DNA of 44,842 bases from Halieaceae bacterium UBA5085. Its GTDB lineage: Bacteria > Pseudomonadota > Gammaproteobacteria > Pseudomonadales > Halieaceae. Position numbers and translations under genes: made by a program. Below are positions 9,596-17,658 of the stretch, piece by piece (the stretch's first letter is position 1; each line of letters opens with the position of its first letter). Below the pieces are notes generated by a model. That model made no database searches and was not told the origin of the DNA. It saw only the letters and a program-made list of their open reading frames with translations. The DNA lies in NCBI GenBank assembly GCA_002414665.1, contig DIAF01000011.1, positions 208,954-253,795 of the forward strand, read 5' to 3'.

Positions 9596-9622
9596 AGAGG
9601 TGGCCCCAGTTCTTTGAACAGC
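9596..9622 (+). repeat. left terminal inverted repeat of the IS3 element
   Basis: Begins AGAGGTGGCCCC, pairs with the reverse complement of 10847-10873 at 21 or more of 27 positions, with the mismatches clustered in the middle. The adjacent outer triplet AAT is the target-site duplication. Confidence 0.9.
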
Positions 9623-9657
9623 AATACCCATTCTATAAGTGGATGCCTGCCCGAGGT

Positions 9658-10485
9658 TTAAGCTGCCATGGGTAGTGGCAGCGATTCAAAGTAAAACTGA
9701 TCCGGTGTCTGCCGGTCAAGACTGCTGTGTGGGCGGCGGCTGTTATAGAACCGAAAGTAGCGATCCAGTCCTGCCTTGGCAGCTGACACAGTATCGTACG
9801 CATGTAGGTACACTTCTTCATATTTCACTGATCGCCACAAGCGCTCTACGAACACGTTGTCTCGCCAGGCCCCCTTGCCGTCCATGCTGATCTGGATACC
9901 ATTGTCCTTGAGAAGGCCCGTGAATGCCTGGCTGGTGAACTGACTGCCCTGATCGGTGTTCATGATCTCTGGTTTGCCATGCCGCTCTATGGCCTCCTCA
10001 ACAGCCTCCAGGCAAAAGTGGACGTCCATGGTGGTCGAGACCTTCCAGGCCATTACGCGGCGAGAGAACCAGTCCACCACAGCCGCAAGATAGATAAACC
10101 CGCGCGCCATGGGAATGTAGGTGATGTCCATCGCCCACGCTTGGTTGGGTCGTGTCACTGCGAGATTACGCAGTAAATACGGATAGACTTTGTTCTCCGG
10201 GTGTCGGCGCGTGGTCCTGGGTTTGCGGTACAGCGCCTCAATGCCCATGAGCCTCATCAAGCGGGAGACCTTTGAGCGGCCCGCCTTGTGGCCTTCCTGC
10301 CGCAGTAGATCCCGCAACATTCGAGCGCCGGCAAAAGGTAGCTCCAAGTGCAGCCGGTCGATGCGATTCATCAGCATCTGGTCGCGCGGGGAGATTGGCC
10401 TGGGCTGGTAGTACACCGTACCTCTGCTGATATCCAGCAGCCTGGCCTGACGCGAGATGGGGAGTTTGTGTTTGCAGTCGATCAT
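9658..10485 (-). CDS. IS3-family transposase OrfB (DDE integrase core)
   Basis: 275 residues with an HTH-21-like N-terminal segment and an rve integrase core. The catalytic triad contexts are visible: WAMDITYIPM (first Asp), MNTDQGSQFTS (second Asp) and NVFVERLWRSVKYEEVY (Glu). Full family length with no disruption. Its ATG overlaps the orfA stop as ATGA, so it could be translated by coupling as well as by the frameshift that IS3 elements commonly use to make the OrfAB fusion. Confidence 0.95.
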   Translation of the reverse strand: MIDCKHKLPISRQARLLDISRGTVYYQPRPISPRDQMLMNRIDRLHLELPFAGARMLRDLLRQEGHKAGRSKVSRLMRLMGIEALYRKPRTTRRHPENKVYPYLLRNLAVTRPNQAWAMDITYIPMARGFIYLAAVVDWFSRRVMAWKVSTTMDVHFCLEAVEEAIERHGKPEIMNTDQGSQFTSQAFTGLLKDNGIQISMDGKGAWRDNVFVERLWRSVKYEEVYLHAYDTVSAAKAGLDRYFRFYNSRRPHSSLDRQTPDQFYFESLPLPMAA

Positions 10486-10784
10486 CGTTTTGCGCTCAGC
10501 AATCCCGCTTTGGTGAGCGCGCCGCCTAAAAAATCGACTTCCAGGGTTAGCTCGCCGATCTTGGCGTGCAGTGCCTTCACATCAACAGGCGGCTCCCTGG
10601 ATTCATCGCCCCCAAAGACGTCGGCAGAGCGCTCCAGCAGCTGCGTTTTCCACTGGGTGATTTGATTGGGATGCACATCGAAACGTTCCGCGAGCTCCGC
10701 CATCGTCTGTTCACCCTTGAGGGCCTCCAGCGCCACCTTGGCTTTGAACTGGGGTTTGTGATTACGGCGAGGTCTTCTGGCCAT
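10482..10784 (-). CDS. IS3-family transposase OrfA (helix-turn-helix)
   Basis: 100 residues from the ATG at 10784, chosen because AGGAG lies 7 bases before it; the open frame extends 8 codons further upstream. It has the HTH_Tnp_1 pattern (FKAKVALEALKGEQTMAELAERFDVHPNQITQWK) in outline, followed by a leucine-zipper-like helix (residues about 65-90) expected to multimerise OrfA with OrfB. It binds the terminal repeats. Confidence 0.92.
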   Translation of the reverse strand: MARRPRRNHKPQFKAKVALEALKGEQTMAELAERFDVHPNQITQWKTQLLERSADVFGGDESREPPVDVKALHAKIGELTLEVDFLGGALTKAGLLSAKR

Positions 10785-10846
10785 AGTGATTCTCCTGAAT
10801 ATGGGCAATACGATGCCCTATGTCAGGCAGGGAATCCACTTACAGC

Positions 10847-10873
10847 GCTGTTCAGATTTCAGGGGCCACCTCT
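10847..10873 (-). repeat. right terminal inverted repeat of the IS3 element
   Basis: Reads AGAGGTGGCCCC on the minus strand and ends exactly before the AAT target duplicate at 10874-10876. Confidence 0.9.
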
Positions 10874-11199
10874 AATTTCACAGCGATGATCTTCCAGCAG
10901 ATTATGCAGGCCCCGCGGAGTTTGACGATGTTGAGGTAGGTCAATGGAAAGCCTGGTATCTGCAGGCAGCCTATAAAATCCCCTCGACATCATTTGAAGT
11001 CGTCGTTCGCACCAGTGAATTACAGACGCCTCACTCTGGGGAAAACTACTCTCAGCGCACGCTGGGGTTGAATTACCTGTTTGCACCCCATGTTGTCGTT
11101 AAGCTCAATTATGAGATAAAAGACTACGACTCATCAGGCGCAGATGATGATAACGCTGTGCGAGTGCAACTGGCTTACGGTTTTTAGGGGAGAATTGAT

Positions 11200-11802
11200 A
11201 TGAAAATCAGCAAATTTATTACTAGCAAGCTTTTCGGTGTAAGTAGTACGGCTTTGTTACTGTCTGCAACCTTCCTCACACCGGCTCTGGCCGAAGCAAA
11301 AGGCGATGCAGCAAAGGGTGCTCAGAAATGGGCGAATAACTGCGCCCGTTGTCACAACATGCGCGACCCTAAGGAGTTTTCAGATGCTTACTGGGACACT
11401 ACTGTTATGCACATGCGCCTCCGCGCTGGACTGTGGGGGGGGGACGAACGTGATATTCTAGCGTTCCTGCAGGCATCAAACACACCAGCCAAAAAGGTAA
11501 CAGTAAAGTCTGTATCGGTGGATCTGGCCAACTCCGGTCTATCCGGTGAGGCAGTCTACAAAAGCACCTGTATCGCATGCCATGGCGGCGACGGCAAGGG
11601 TGCCTTTCCTGGCACTCCGGACTTCACCAAGTCGAAAGGCCCATTGAGCAAAAATGATGCAGAGTTACTGAGCAACATGATCAATGGATTTCAGAGTCCA
11701 GGCTCGCCCATGGCCATGCCACCGCGAGGCGGCAATGTCAGTCTGACCGACGCCGACCTGAAAGCCGTACTTGGTTATATGCGAACCACCTTCGAGAAAT
11801 AG
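11200..11802 (+). CDS. periplasmic di-heme cytochrome c
   Basis: 200 residues with a cleavable signal peptide ending near PALAEA and two heme sites: CARCH at residues 48-52 and CIACH at 124-128. The second domain ends with MAMPPRGGN, supplying a likely axial Met. Tandem single-heme domains of this size act as periplasmic electron carriers or as small subunits of dehydrogenases and peroxidases. The gene starts 13 bp after the porin stop with GGGGAGA upstream, so it was probably co-transcribed with the porin and may now be reduced by polarity of the IS. A strong hairpin follows. Confidence 0.88.
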   Translation: MKISKFITSKLFGVSSTALLLSATFLTPALAEAKGDAAKGAQKWANNCARCHNMRDPKEFSDAYWDTTVMHMRLRAGLWGGDERDILAFLQASNTPAKKVTVKSVSVDLANSGLSGEAVYKSTCIACHGGDGKGAFPGTPDFTKSKGPLSKNDAELLSNMINGFQSPGSPMAMPPRGGNVSLTDADLKAVLGYMRTTFEK

Positions 11803-11814
11803 GGCTTTATCTGT

Positions 11815-11850
11815 GGGCAGAGTGCTCGGTGTCAGCCGGGCACTCTGCCC
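11815..11850 (+). terminator. hairpin after di-heme cytochrome gene
   Basis: Perfect 11-bp arms GGGCAGAGTGC / GCACTCTGCCC around a 14-base loop that can itself form a CGG/CCG stem. Located 13 bases after the stop. No T-tract follows, so it may be factor-assisted. It also marks the left edge of the recombinase block. Confidence 0.65.
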
Positions 11851-11897
11851 CACGTTATATTCTCCAGCCCTTTCCCTTGCTCGCCGCTCCATATTCT

Positions 11898-12905
11898 TCA
11901 GACATTACCAACAAGTGCCTCCAATTTTTCCATCAGAACCAGCGCGGCATTGTTGTTGAACTGCTGTCCTTCCTCAATGTATTCCCAAACCGTCGCATCG
12001 CTTTTCCAGCCTCCTTGCTTTTTAATCAGTTCAAAATCGACTCGCTCTCTTGCAGCCGATGTGGAAAGACCACGCCGGAAGCTATGGCTGCTCAAGTCCG
12101 ATACGAAATCGAACTGACAGGCATTACCCAGCGTCTTGAGTAATTCATTAATGGCACCGGAATTCAACGCTTTGGGTTGAACCTTATCCCAGCGGTTAAT
12201 GGGGCGAAAAATCGGACCTTCATTGATTTCAACCGATTCTATCCAGTTCCTCATGGCCGTAGCAGGACAGCAGCCTGGTGCCCCGAAGGGCAAGGCCCGT
12301 ACCAAACCTGTTGCTTGCTGATCGGTCTTGGATCGTGGCAACTTAATGAGAAGCCCTTCAGGCTCCCACACGAGATCACCGATTTGAATGGCCACCAATT
12401 CGCTACGACGAAAGGCGCCAAAAAAGCCGGTCAACACCAGCGCGATATCCCGCTGCTTCTTTTTGGTGTCAGGCAGTTGCCGCAAGTGATTCACCATCTG
12501 GGCAATGTGCTCCAAACGTAATGCCTTGGCTTTGCGTTTGGGTTGGCCTTGGGTACGACGAACGCCTTCCATGGTTTTGCGGACCAGTGGATCACTTACC
12601 GGATCGATGAGCCCTTGGTAATGGTGCCATTGGCTAATGGCGGTCAGGTGCAGATCCAGGGTTCGGGGATTGAGTGATTTGGCTCTGGCCAGCAGATAGT
12701 GCACGACAGTATCCCGGTCCGAGGGCAGGCGACCACCCCATTTCTCAAATTGCCGAATGGCCGAACGGTAGGCTTTACGTGTGTTGTCGGACGTCGCTGC
12801 CTGGAGGTAGTGCCGCAATGATTCGGACTCCTGGCGTTCAACCAGAGTCGCATCCTTATTACGTAACGACAAGTTGCTAGCCTGTATTGGCGGTTTGTTG
12901 TTCAT
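11898..12905 (-). CDS. tyrosine recombinase / site-specific integrase
   Basis: 335 residues. N-terminal SAM-like core-binding domain (about 25-110), then the catalytic domain with the tyrosine-recombinase set: Arg 167 (GAFRRSEL), HxxR at His 274-Arg 277 (SHSFRRGL), Trp 300 in the His/Trp position, and nucleophile Tyr 309 (ATVWEYIEEG). All key residues are present, so it should be active. It is read divergently from the KfrA-like gene across a 204-bp gap with dyads and direct repeats, an arrangement typical of integrating accessory elements. Its attachment site is not identified. Confidence 0.92.
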   Translation of the reverse strand: MNNKPPIQASNLSLRNKDATLVERQESESLRHYLQAATSDNTRKAYRSAIRQFEKWGGRLPSDRDTVVHYLLARAKSLNPRTLDLHLTAISQWHHYQGLIDPVSDPLVRKTMEGVRRTQGQPKRKAKALRLEHIAQMVNHLRQLPDTKKKQRDIALVLTGFFGAFRRSELVAIQIGDLVWEPEGLLIKLPRSKTDQQATGLVRALPFGAPGCCPATAMRNWIESVEINEGPIFRPINRWDKVQPKALNSGAINELLKTLGNACQFDFVSDLSSHSFRRGLSTSAARERVDFELIKKQGGWKSDATVWEYIEEGQQFNNNAALVLMEKLEALVGNV

Positions 12906-12992
12906 GAATAGGATTTCCTTCGATGTCGCTCAAAAGGCGGCTATGTACCGGCGTTACAACTGGAAAAGTTTCAAGTAACGGTTCTAACCTGT

Positions 12993-13083
12993 GATAATGG
13001 TCATTATCGGTGGTTAATAATAGGAATTCAAGAAAGCTTGGAGAACATAAATATAATGTTATATTACGTGACATGTATTACGT
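12993..13083. promoter_or_regulatory. dyad and direct repeats between integrase and KfrA-like gene
   Basis: The shared 204-bp gap (12906-13109) is AT-rich and holds GATAATG-GT-CATTATC (12993-13008), a perfect 7-bp dyad, and a direct repeat TATTACGT at 13062-13069 and 13076-13083, 14 bp apart, just before the KfrA-like start. These are plausible operators for KfrA-type autorepression and for control of the recombinase. The operator role is inferred from position. Confidence 0.5.
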
Positions 13084-13109
13084 TACTAAATAATCTGAGA
13101 GGAATCGCC

Positions 13110-14159
13110 ATGGCCCGCGCTGGAGTCACTTACCACGATGTTGCCAAAGCCGCCGAAGTCATTAAAAACCAGCGCCAAGAACCCACGGTGGATCGGGTGC
13201 GAGAACAGCTCGGTACCGGCAGCAAAAGCACCATCGCGCCATTGCTCAAGCGTTGGCGGTCAGACAATGGGGAGGCGGCCGATGTCAGTGGACTGCCAAA
13301 CGACCTTGTCGAAGTGGTAAAGTCCCTGTATGAGCGGGTGCAGCAGATGGGCGACCATCGGATCGAACAAGCTCGCGACGAATTCAAGGCTTCGAATGAT
13401 GAACTCCGAAAAGAACTGACCGAGGCCCGCAACACTATCGCGCAGCTTACCGCTCGCCAACAGGATCTGAACAACCAACTATCACGTGTTATTGAGAAAA
13501 AAAGCCAGCAAGACAAGTCCCTGGAAGACGCCCGTGTCGGCCTGGCCAAAGCCGAGTCCCAGCGGGATGAAGCTCTTGCACGGACCACAGAATTGAAAGA
13601 AAGCGTTGGCGAACTCAAGCAGGAAAACCGGGATATCCGCGATCATTTCGAACATTATCAGCAGCGAACTGCCGAAGACCGCCAGCAGGAGCGCGACCAG
13701 TTCCGTTTAGTTAACCAGGGGTTGAATGATCAGATTCAGGATCTGCAACACCGGCTCGCCCAGGCTGAGTTGAGAGCGTCCGAGCTATTCGACGTCAACG
13801 CGCAGTTACAACGAAATGCCGATAAATTCAAACAAGCCAATGCGGCGCTAAATAGCGACTTGAACGCAAAGATAGAAGATATCCAGAACCTGGAACACGA
13901 GTGCGAAGAAGCTGTAACAAAGTGCCGGGAATTCCAGCATAAAAATGAGCAATTGGCGGAAAACATGGCCGCGCTCACCACTCAGAAAGCAGATGTCGAT
14001 AAGCAAGTGGCCGTGTTATCCCACGCATTGGAGACCACCAAAGCCGAACTGAAAACCGCCCAGGATAAAGTGGCAGTTCTGACCGACGAGAATAAGGTGA
14101 TTCTTCAGGAAAAAGCAGTGATCCAAGGGCAGTTTAAACAGCTTCAAGGTTCGCTATAA
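13110..14159 (+). CDS. KfrA-like coiled-coil DNA-binding protein
   Basis: 349 residues from the ATG at 13110, chosen for GAGAGGA upstream; the frame extends 24 codons further but without a start signal. Residues 1-60 match the KfrA N-terminal DNA-binding domain (GVTYHDVAKAAEVI ... GTGSKSTIAPLLKRW). The remainder is an almost uninterrupted alpha-helical coiled coil, rich in Gln/Glu/Lys/Leu, to the C-terminus. KfrA proteins are autoregulators with a role in plasmid partition or stability; chromosomal relatives are often paired with integrases on mobile islands. Possible roles are repression of the adjacent recombinase and maintenance of the element. Confidence 0.85.
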   Translation: MARAGVTYHDVAKAAEVIKNQRQEPTVDRVREQLGTGSKSTIAPLLKRWRSDNGEAADVSGLPNDLVEVVKSLYERVQQMGDHRIEQARDEFKASNDELRKELTEARNTIAQLTARQQDLNNQLSRVIEKKSQQDKSLEDARVGLAKAESQRDEALARTTELKESVGELKQENRDIRDHFEHYQQRTAEDRQQERDQFRLVNQGLNDQIQDLQHRLAQAELRASELFDVNAQLQRNADKFKQANAALNSDLNAKIEDIQNLEHECEEAVTKCREFQHKNEQLAENMAALTTQKADVDKQVAVLSHALETTKAELKTAQDKVAVLTDENKVILQEKAVIQGQFKQLQGSL

Positions 14160-14230
14160 CGATTTAATGGATGTATTTTGTTCGTCTGGCTGCAAATGCA
14201 GAAATCGTTGCCAGCCCCTAAACGAGCAAA

Positions 14231-14274
14231 CTTGGCAAATTTGTCGGTTCTTCCACAAGAACCGACAGGCCAAG
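14231..14274. repeat. two-tier palindrome downstream of KfrA-like gene
   Basis: Inner perfect 11-bp arms TGTCGGTTCTT (14242-14252) and AAGAACCGACA (14257-14267) around CCAC, enclosed by outer arms CTTGGC (14231-14236) and GCCAAG (14269-14274). No T-tract. It may be a transcription terminator for the KfrA-like gene or a recombination/structure site near the right end of the recombinase block. Confidence 0.6.
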
Positions 14275-14427
14275 GAGAAGCATCGATTCGACAAGCGTCA
14301 GGTGGAAGAAGAATATTGATATTCCTAAATATTATCAATGTGTTATAGGTTTTGTGGCTAAATTCAACGCTTTTACCGGCCGAATGCAGCCGAACCTCAA
14401 ATACAGGGATTAACGGCTATCAAACGG

Positions 14428-14473
14428 AAACCTACGGTTACGAGGGTGCCACAGGAGTCAAAACCGTAGGTTT
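14428..14473. terminator. inverted repeat between convergent genes
   Basis: AAACCTACGGTT (14428-14439) pairs perfectly with AACCGTAGGTTT (14462-14473) over a 22-base loop. It is placed between the convergent KfrA-like and truncated kinase genes. It could stop transcription from both sides, or be the terminal repeat of whatever element cut the kinase gene. Confidence 0.4.
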
Positions 14474-15043
14474 TCGTTCAAATGCCCCCGCTGGTCCTAA
14501 AAGCGTTATGCCGCCCGCCAAGCTCATAATGAGCCACAACGTGCGACGAAAACTCTGTAAGAACTGCAAGTGGAAGCCTATATCGATAGCCGTCGTCACC
14601 GCGTAGATCTCCCCCATCACCTCGACCTGCGTCAGGGCGCCGCGCAAAGTACTACCGTTGTCGTGCCAAATTTCTAGATCATTCGCGTGGATTGCGGTGG
14701 TCGGGTTAGCCGTCGCAGCCATTTGCGACAGATCAGCGCCCGGGGTGCCATAAAGCACATCGCCGGACTGGCTCATTACCTGAAAATAGACGCCATGATG
14801 CCCCGATATGGCGCCCGCCAATGCCACGTTCAGTCGTTTTGGATCGCCGGCGCCAATGTGCAGTGCGTCGACCACCGCTTCGCTCATCACCGCAAGCTCA
14901 TCAGCGTCCTGCTCCGCAAAATGGCGGTCGACAGCATTGAGCACAAGATTTCCAATTAAAAAGAGACTGCACCCAATGGCGAGCGCGACGAACACCATGA
15001 CGCGTGCCGCCAGTGACAGGGGTTGACGCTCAGTGCGTGTCAT
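14438..15043 (-). pseudogene. copS: copper sensor histidine kinase, 3' half deleted
   Basis: About 200 residues from the ATG at 15043, which overlaps copR by 14 bases (an earlier ATG at 15061 is possible). It has TM1 (VMVFVALAIGCSLFLIG), a periplasmic sensor domain and TM2 (TLWLIMSLAGGITLL). Normal CusS/CopS-type kinases then run on for some 260 residues through HAMP, HisKA with the phospho-His, and the ATPase domain. Here sequence after ITLL (about 14497) is unrelated and stops after 19 codons. No kinase activity is possible. The break coincides with the right side of the integrase/KfrA block, so that block, or a deletion beside it, probably removed the missing half. The sensor domain might still bind metal. 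Confidence 0.85.
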
Positions 15044-15722
15044 CGTCAGTTTCAACGTCAAGCGTGTACCCCATACCTCGTACGGTATGAATCAGTTTCG
15101 GCTCAAAGTCGTCGTCAATTTTTGCCCGCAGCCGGCGAATTGCCACATCAATCACATTGGTATCCGAATCAAAGTTCATGTCCCACACCTGGGAAGCGAT
15201 CAGAGAACGCGTTAATACCTCACCCCGGCGACGCACCAACAATTCCAAAAGGCAAAACTCTTTGTGGCTGAGATTGATTTTCTGGCCGGCACGGGTCACA
15301 CGGTGTTTCAGTAGATCAAGGGTCAGGTTGGCCACCTGAAGATACTCTGACAAGGCGGGTGTTGAGCTTCTGCGTAACAGCGTGCGCACCCGAGCCAAAA
15401 GCTCGGCAAAGGCAAAGGGCTTCACAAGATAGTCGTCGGCACCCAACTCCAAGCCCCTAACGCGATCATCCACAGAGTCGCGTGCGGTTAAGAACAGTAC
15501 CGCTGTCTGCTGACCGGCGTCGCGCAAGGACTGCACAATACGCCAGCCGTCCACATCCGGCAGCATCACATCGAGAATAATCAGATCAAAGGACTCGGTC
15601 ATTGCCAGGTGGTGCCCGTCCAGCCCGTTACGCGCCAATGCAACCACAAAGCCCGCTTCGGTCAGACCTTGACCAAGATAGTCTCCTGTCTTCACTTCGT
15701 CTTCCACGACCAAAAGTCGCAT
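15030..15722 (-). CDS. copR: copper-responsive OmpR-family response regulator
   Basis: 230 residues from the ATG at 15722, with AGGAGA 7 bases upstream; the open frame begins 10 codons earlier. Receiver domain with the phospho-acceptor Asp 51 (LIILDVMLPD) and acidic pocket VVEDE, followed by a winged-helix DNA-binding domain ending DVAIRRLRAKIDDDF ... VRGMGYTL. This is the CopR/CusR/IrlR type that pairs with CopS/CusS. It is divergent from copA, with a perfect candidate box between them. Because the partner kinase is truncated, phosphorylation must come from another kinase, from acetyl-phosphate, or not at all. Confidence 0.93.
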   Translation of the reverse strand: MRLLVVEDEVKTGDYLGQGLTEAGFVVALARNGLDGHHLAMTESFDLIILDVMLPDVDGWRIVQSLRDAGQQTAVLFLTARDSVDDRVRGLELGADDYLVKPFAFAELLARVRTLLRRSSTPALSEYLQVANLTLDLLKHRVTRAGQKINLSHKEFCLLELLVRRRGEVLTRSLIASQVWDMNFDSDTNVIDVAIRRLRAKIDDDFEPKLIHTVRGMGYTLDVETDDDTH

Positions 15723-15790
15723 TGGGTATTTCTCCTGATCCGTTCGCCTCAAGTGTAGCCATGCGCGCCCAACGACGAGATTACAGTCTA

Positions 15791-15806
15791 ATTACAAGAT
15801 TGTAAT
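15791..15806. promoter_or_regulatory. candidate CopR box in the copR-copA divergent promoter
   Basis: ATTACAAGATTGTAAT, a perfect dyad (ATTACAA-GA-TTGTAAT) in the 162-bp gap between divergent copR and copA. It resembles known CopR/CusR operators in size and symmetry, and is repeated at 31627 and, with one mismatch, at 8496. It probably activates copAB and copR. Confidence 0.75.
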
Positions 15807-15884
15807 GCGAGTGTCATCTATGAGACAGGGGCCATTGGCTAAGCTGATAGTTGTGTAATGATGTCGATAAAAAGGGGATCCGCG

Positions 15885-17648
15885 ATGAGAACGTCGCTGC
15901 CACAGGGCCGAAGACAGTTTATCAAGTCAGCACTCGGGACAGCGTCTGCCCTGACTCTGGCCAAAATCGCGCCCGCTTGGGCTTATCCAACAGGTAGAAG
16001 CTATGGCGATGTGATCCACGCTGATCAGGCAGTTGATCTAGTAATCCGACGGGAAAACCAGACGATCGCCGGGCTCAGCGGCAGGCCGATCACTATCAAT
16101 GGCAGCATGCCGGGGCCGCTGATCAGGCTCAAAGAAGGGCAACGCGCACGGCTGAACGTGACTAACGGGTTGAATGAGGACACGTCGATCCACTGGCACG
16201 GGATTATTCTTCCCGAGAATATGGATGGTGTGCCCGGCGTCAGCTTCCCCGGCATCAAGCCGGGAGAAACATTCCACTACGAATACGAGGTGCAGCAAAA
16301 CGGAACCTACTGGTACCACAGCCACTCCGGGTTACAGGAGCAGCTAGGCCACTTGGGGCCGCTTGTCATCGACTCAGCGGATGGCGACATTGGGGCAGAT
16401 CGGGAGCACGTCATTATTCTCAGTGACTGGACCTTCGAAGATCCCTACGAGGTGTTTCGCAATCTCACGGTGGCCGAGGGATATTACAATTATCAGCAAC
16501 GCACGCTGGGCGACACGCTCGCCGATATTCGCCGCCAAGGGATTGCAAAAACCTGGGAAGAGCGCGCCATGTGGAACCGCATGCGTATGAGTGCCCGGGA
16601 TATTCTAGATGTCACCGGGTCCACCTATACATACCTGATTAACGGCCGCGACAACGCAACCAACTGGACGGCGCTGTATAAACCCGGGGAACAGGTTCGG
16701 CTGAGAGTCATCAATGGCTCTGCCATGTCATTTTTCGATTTCCGCATTCCAGGCCTGGAGATGACCGTGGTCTCTGCGGATGGCCAGCCGGTCAAACCAG
16801 TGACCGTTGACGAGTTCCGGATCGGCGTAGCGGAAACCTACGACGTTATTGTGACCCCGCAGGGCAATCGGCCTTATACGCTGTTCGCGGAAAGCATGGA
16901 CCGCAGCGGGTACGTGCGAGGTACGCTGGCGACGCAGTTGGGGCAGGCAGCGCCCGTGCCAGAGCTGCGCCCCGTACCAGAGCGCGGAATGGCAGCGATG
17001 GGAATGTCGCATGCAATGGGTGACATGCAATCATCCGGTAGTGAATCAAGTATGGAAGACCATGCTGCGATGTCACATCGGCCCGGCCCGATGACGTCAG
17101 GTCGGCAGCGCCCCTCGGCACCGGATTTGGGCATTCAGCATGCACCGGGCGGGCATGGACCCGCAGCGGCCATGATAGCCCGCAATCCCGTGAGCCGACT
17201 GAACGAGCCCGGCGTCGGGCTCGAAGATGTGGGCCATCGTGTTCTGGTCTATGGTGATCTTGTGGGCGCTCATCCCTGGCCTGACGAACGCGAGCCGGCG
17301 CGGAATATTGAGCTTCACCTGACGGGAAATATGGAAAAATACATGTGGTCGTTCGACGGCGAGAAATACTCTGAAGTCGATGGGCCGGTAGCATTCCGCC
17401 ACGGCGAGCGCCTGCGCCTCATTATGGTGAACGACACCATGATGGATCATCCCATTCACCTGCACGGTATGTGGATGGAGCTGGAGAATGGGCACTACCC
17501 CCGCCCCAGGAAGCACACGATCAGCCTTAAACCGAGTGAAGTAGTTTCATTGCAGATCAGTGCCGATGCGCTCGGCAGTTGGGCCTTCCATTGCCATCTC
17601 CTCTATCACATGAAGGCGGGAATGTTCCGCGTAGTCAATGTCAGTTAA
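15885..17648 (+). CDS. copA: periplasmic multicopper oxidase of copper resistance
   Basis: 587 residues from the ATG at 15885 (AGGGGA upstream; an earlier ATG at 15858 lacks a site). Twin-arginine signal GRRQFIKSALG, so it is exported folded through TAT. Three cupredoxin domains with all copper motifs: HWHG at 103, HSHSG from 145, HPIHLHG at 522 and HCHLLYHMKAGM at 569. These form the type 1 and the trinuclear type 2/3 sites that oxidise Cu+ to Cu2+ with O2. A Met/His-rich insert (about residues 370-410, MGMSHAMGDM and similar) matches the copper-binding repeats of PcoA/CopA. copB follows after 10 bp. Confidence 0.95.
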   Translation: MRTSLPQGRRQFIKSALGTASALTLAKIAPAWAYPTGRSYGDVIHADQAVDLVIRRENQTIAGLSGRPITINGSMPGPLIRLKEGQRARLNVTNGLNEDTSIHWHGIILPENMDGVPGVSFPGIKPGETFHYEYEVQQNGTYWYHSHSGLQEQLGHLGPLVIDSADGDIGADREHVIILSDWTFEDPYEVFRNLTVAEGYYNYQQRTLGDTLADIRRQGIAKTWEERAMWNRMRMSARDILDVTGSTYTYLINGRDNATNWTALYKPGEQVRLRVINGSAMSFFDFRIPGLEMTVVSADGQPVKPVTVDEFRIGVAETYDVIVTPQGNRPYTLFAESMDRSGYVRGTLATQLGQAAPVPELRPVPERGMAAMGMSHAMGDMQSSGSESSMEDHAAMSHRPGPMTSGRQRPSAPDLGIQHAPGGHGPAAAMIARNPVSRLNEPGVGLEDVGHRVLVYGDLVGAHPWPDEREPARNIELHLTGNMEKYMWSFDGEKYSEVDGPVAFRHGERLRLIMVNDTMMDHPIHLHGMWMELENGHYPRPRKHTISLKPSEVVSLQISADALGSWAFHCHLLYHMKAGMFRVVNVS

Positions 17649-17658
17649 AGGGGGATAC

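Larger units (their letters stand above)
9596..10873 (-). mobile_element. complete IS3-family insertion sequence (1278 bp)
   Basis: The ends are 27-bp imperfect inverted repeats (9596-9622 and 10847-10873), both beginning AGAGGTGGCCCC and both closing with TGAACAGC. Directly outside lie 3-bp duplications AAT (9593-9595 and 10874-10876), the target-duplication size typical of IS3 elements. Inside are orfA and orfB on the minus strand. All parts look intact, so the element may still be mobile. Its insertion interrupts the porin gene. Confidence 0.95.
8644..11187 (+). pseudogene. outer-membrane porin gene split by an IS3-family insertion
   Basis: Coding segments 8644-9595 and 10877-11187 rejoin in frame, once the element and one 3-bp target copy are removed, into a 420-residue protein. 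The left part has a signal peptide ending AVYA, a short coiled coil (NLRQQVDDLQNQVDRLE) and beta-strand-rich porin sequence. The right part resumes FHSDDLPADY and ends with a terminal strand closing in aromatic Phe (QLAYGF), as outer-membrane barrels do. The insertion brings an immediate in-frame TAG at 9595, so the product would lack the last 103 residues and is unlikely to fold. No further stops or frameshifts are seen, which suggests a recent event. A CopR-like box lies upstream. Substrate unknown; the coiled-coil-plus-barrel layout recalls OprO/OprP-like porins only loosely. Confidence 0.85.

Noticed and set aside
13130..13618. 162-codon minus-strand frame in the KfrA-like gene
   Set aside because: Ser/Arg-rich antisense of a coiled coil, a usual artefact.
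14231..14274. Palindrome considered as an integron attC site
   Set aside because: Lacks the GTTRRRY / RYYYAAC core boxes, and no cassette or intI lies beside it; the nearby recombinase is not an IntI type by its visible sequence.
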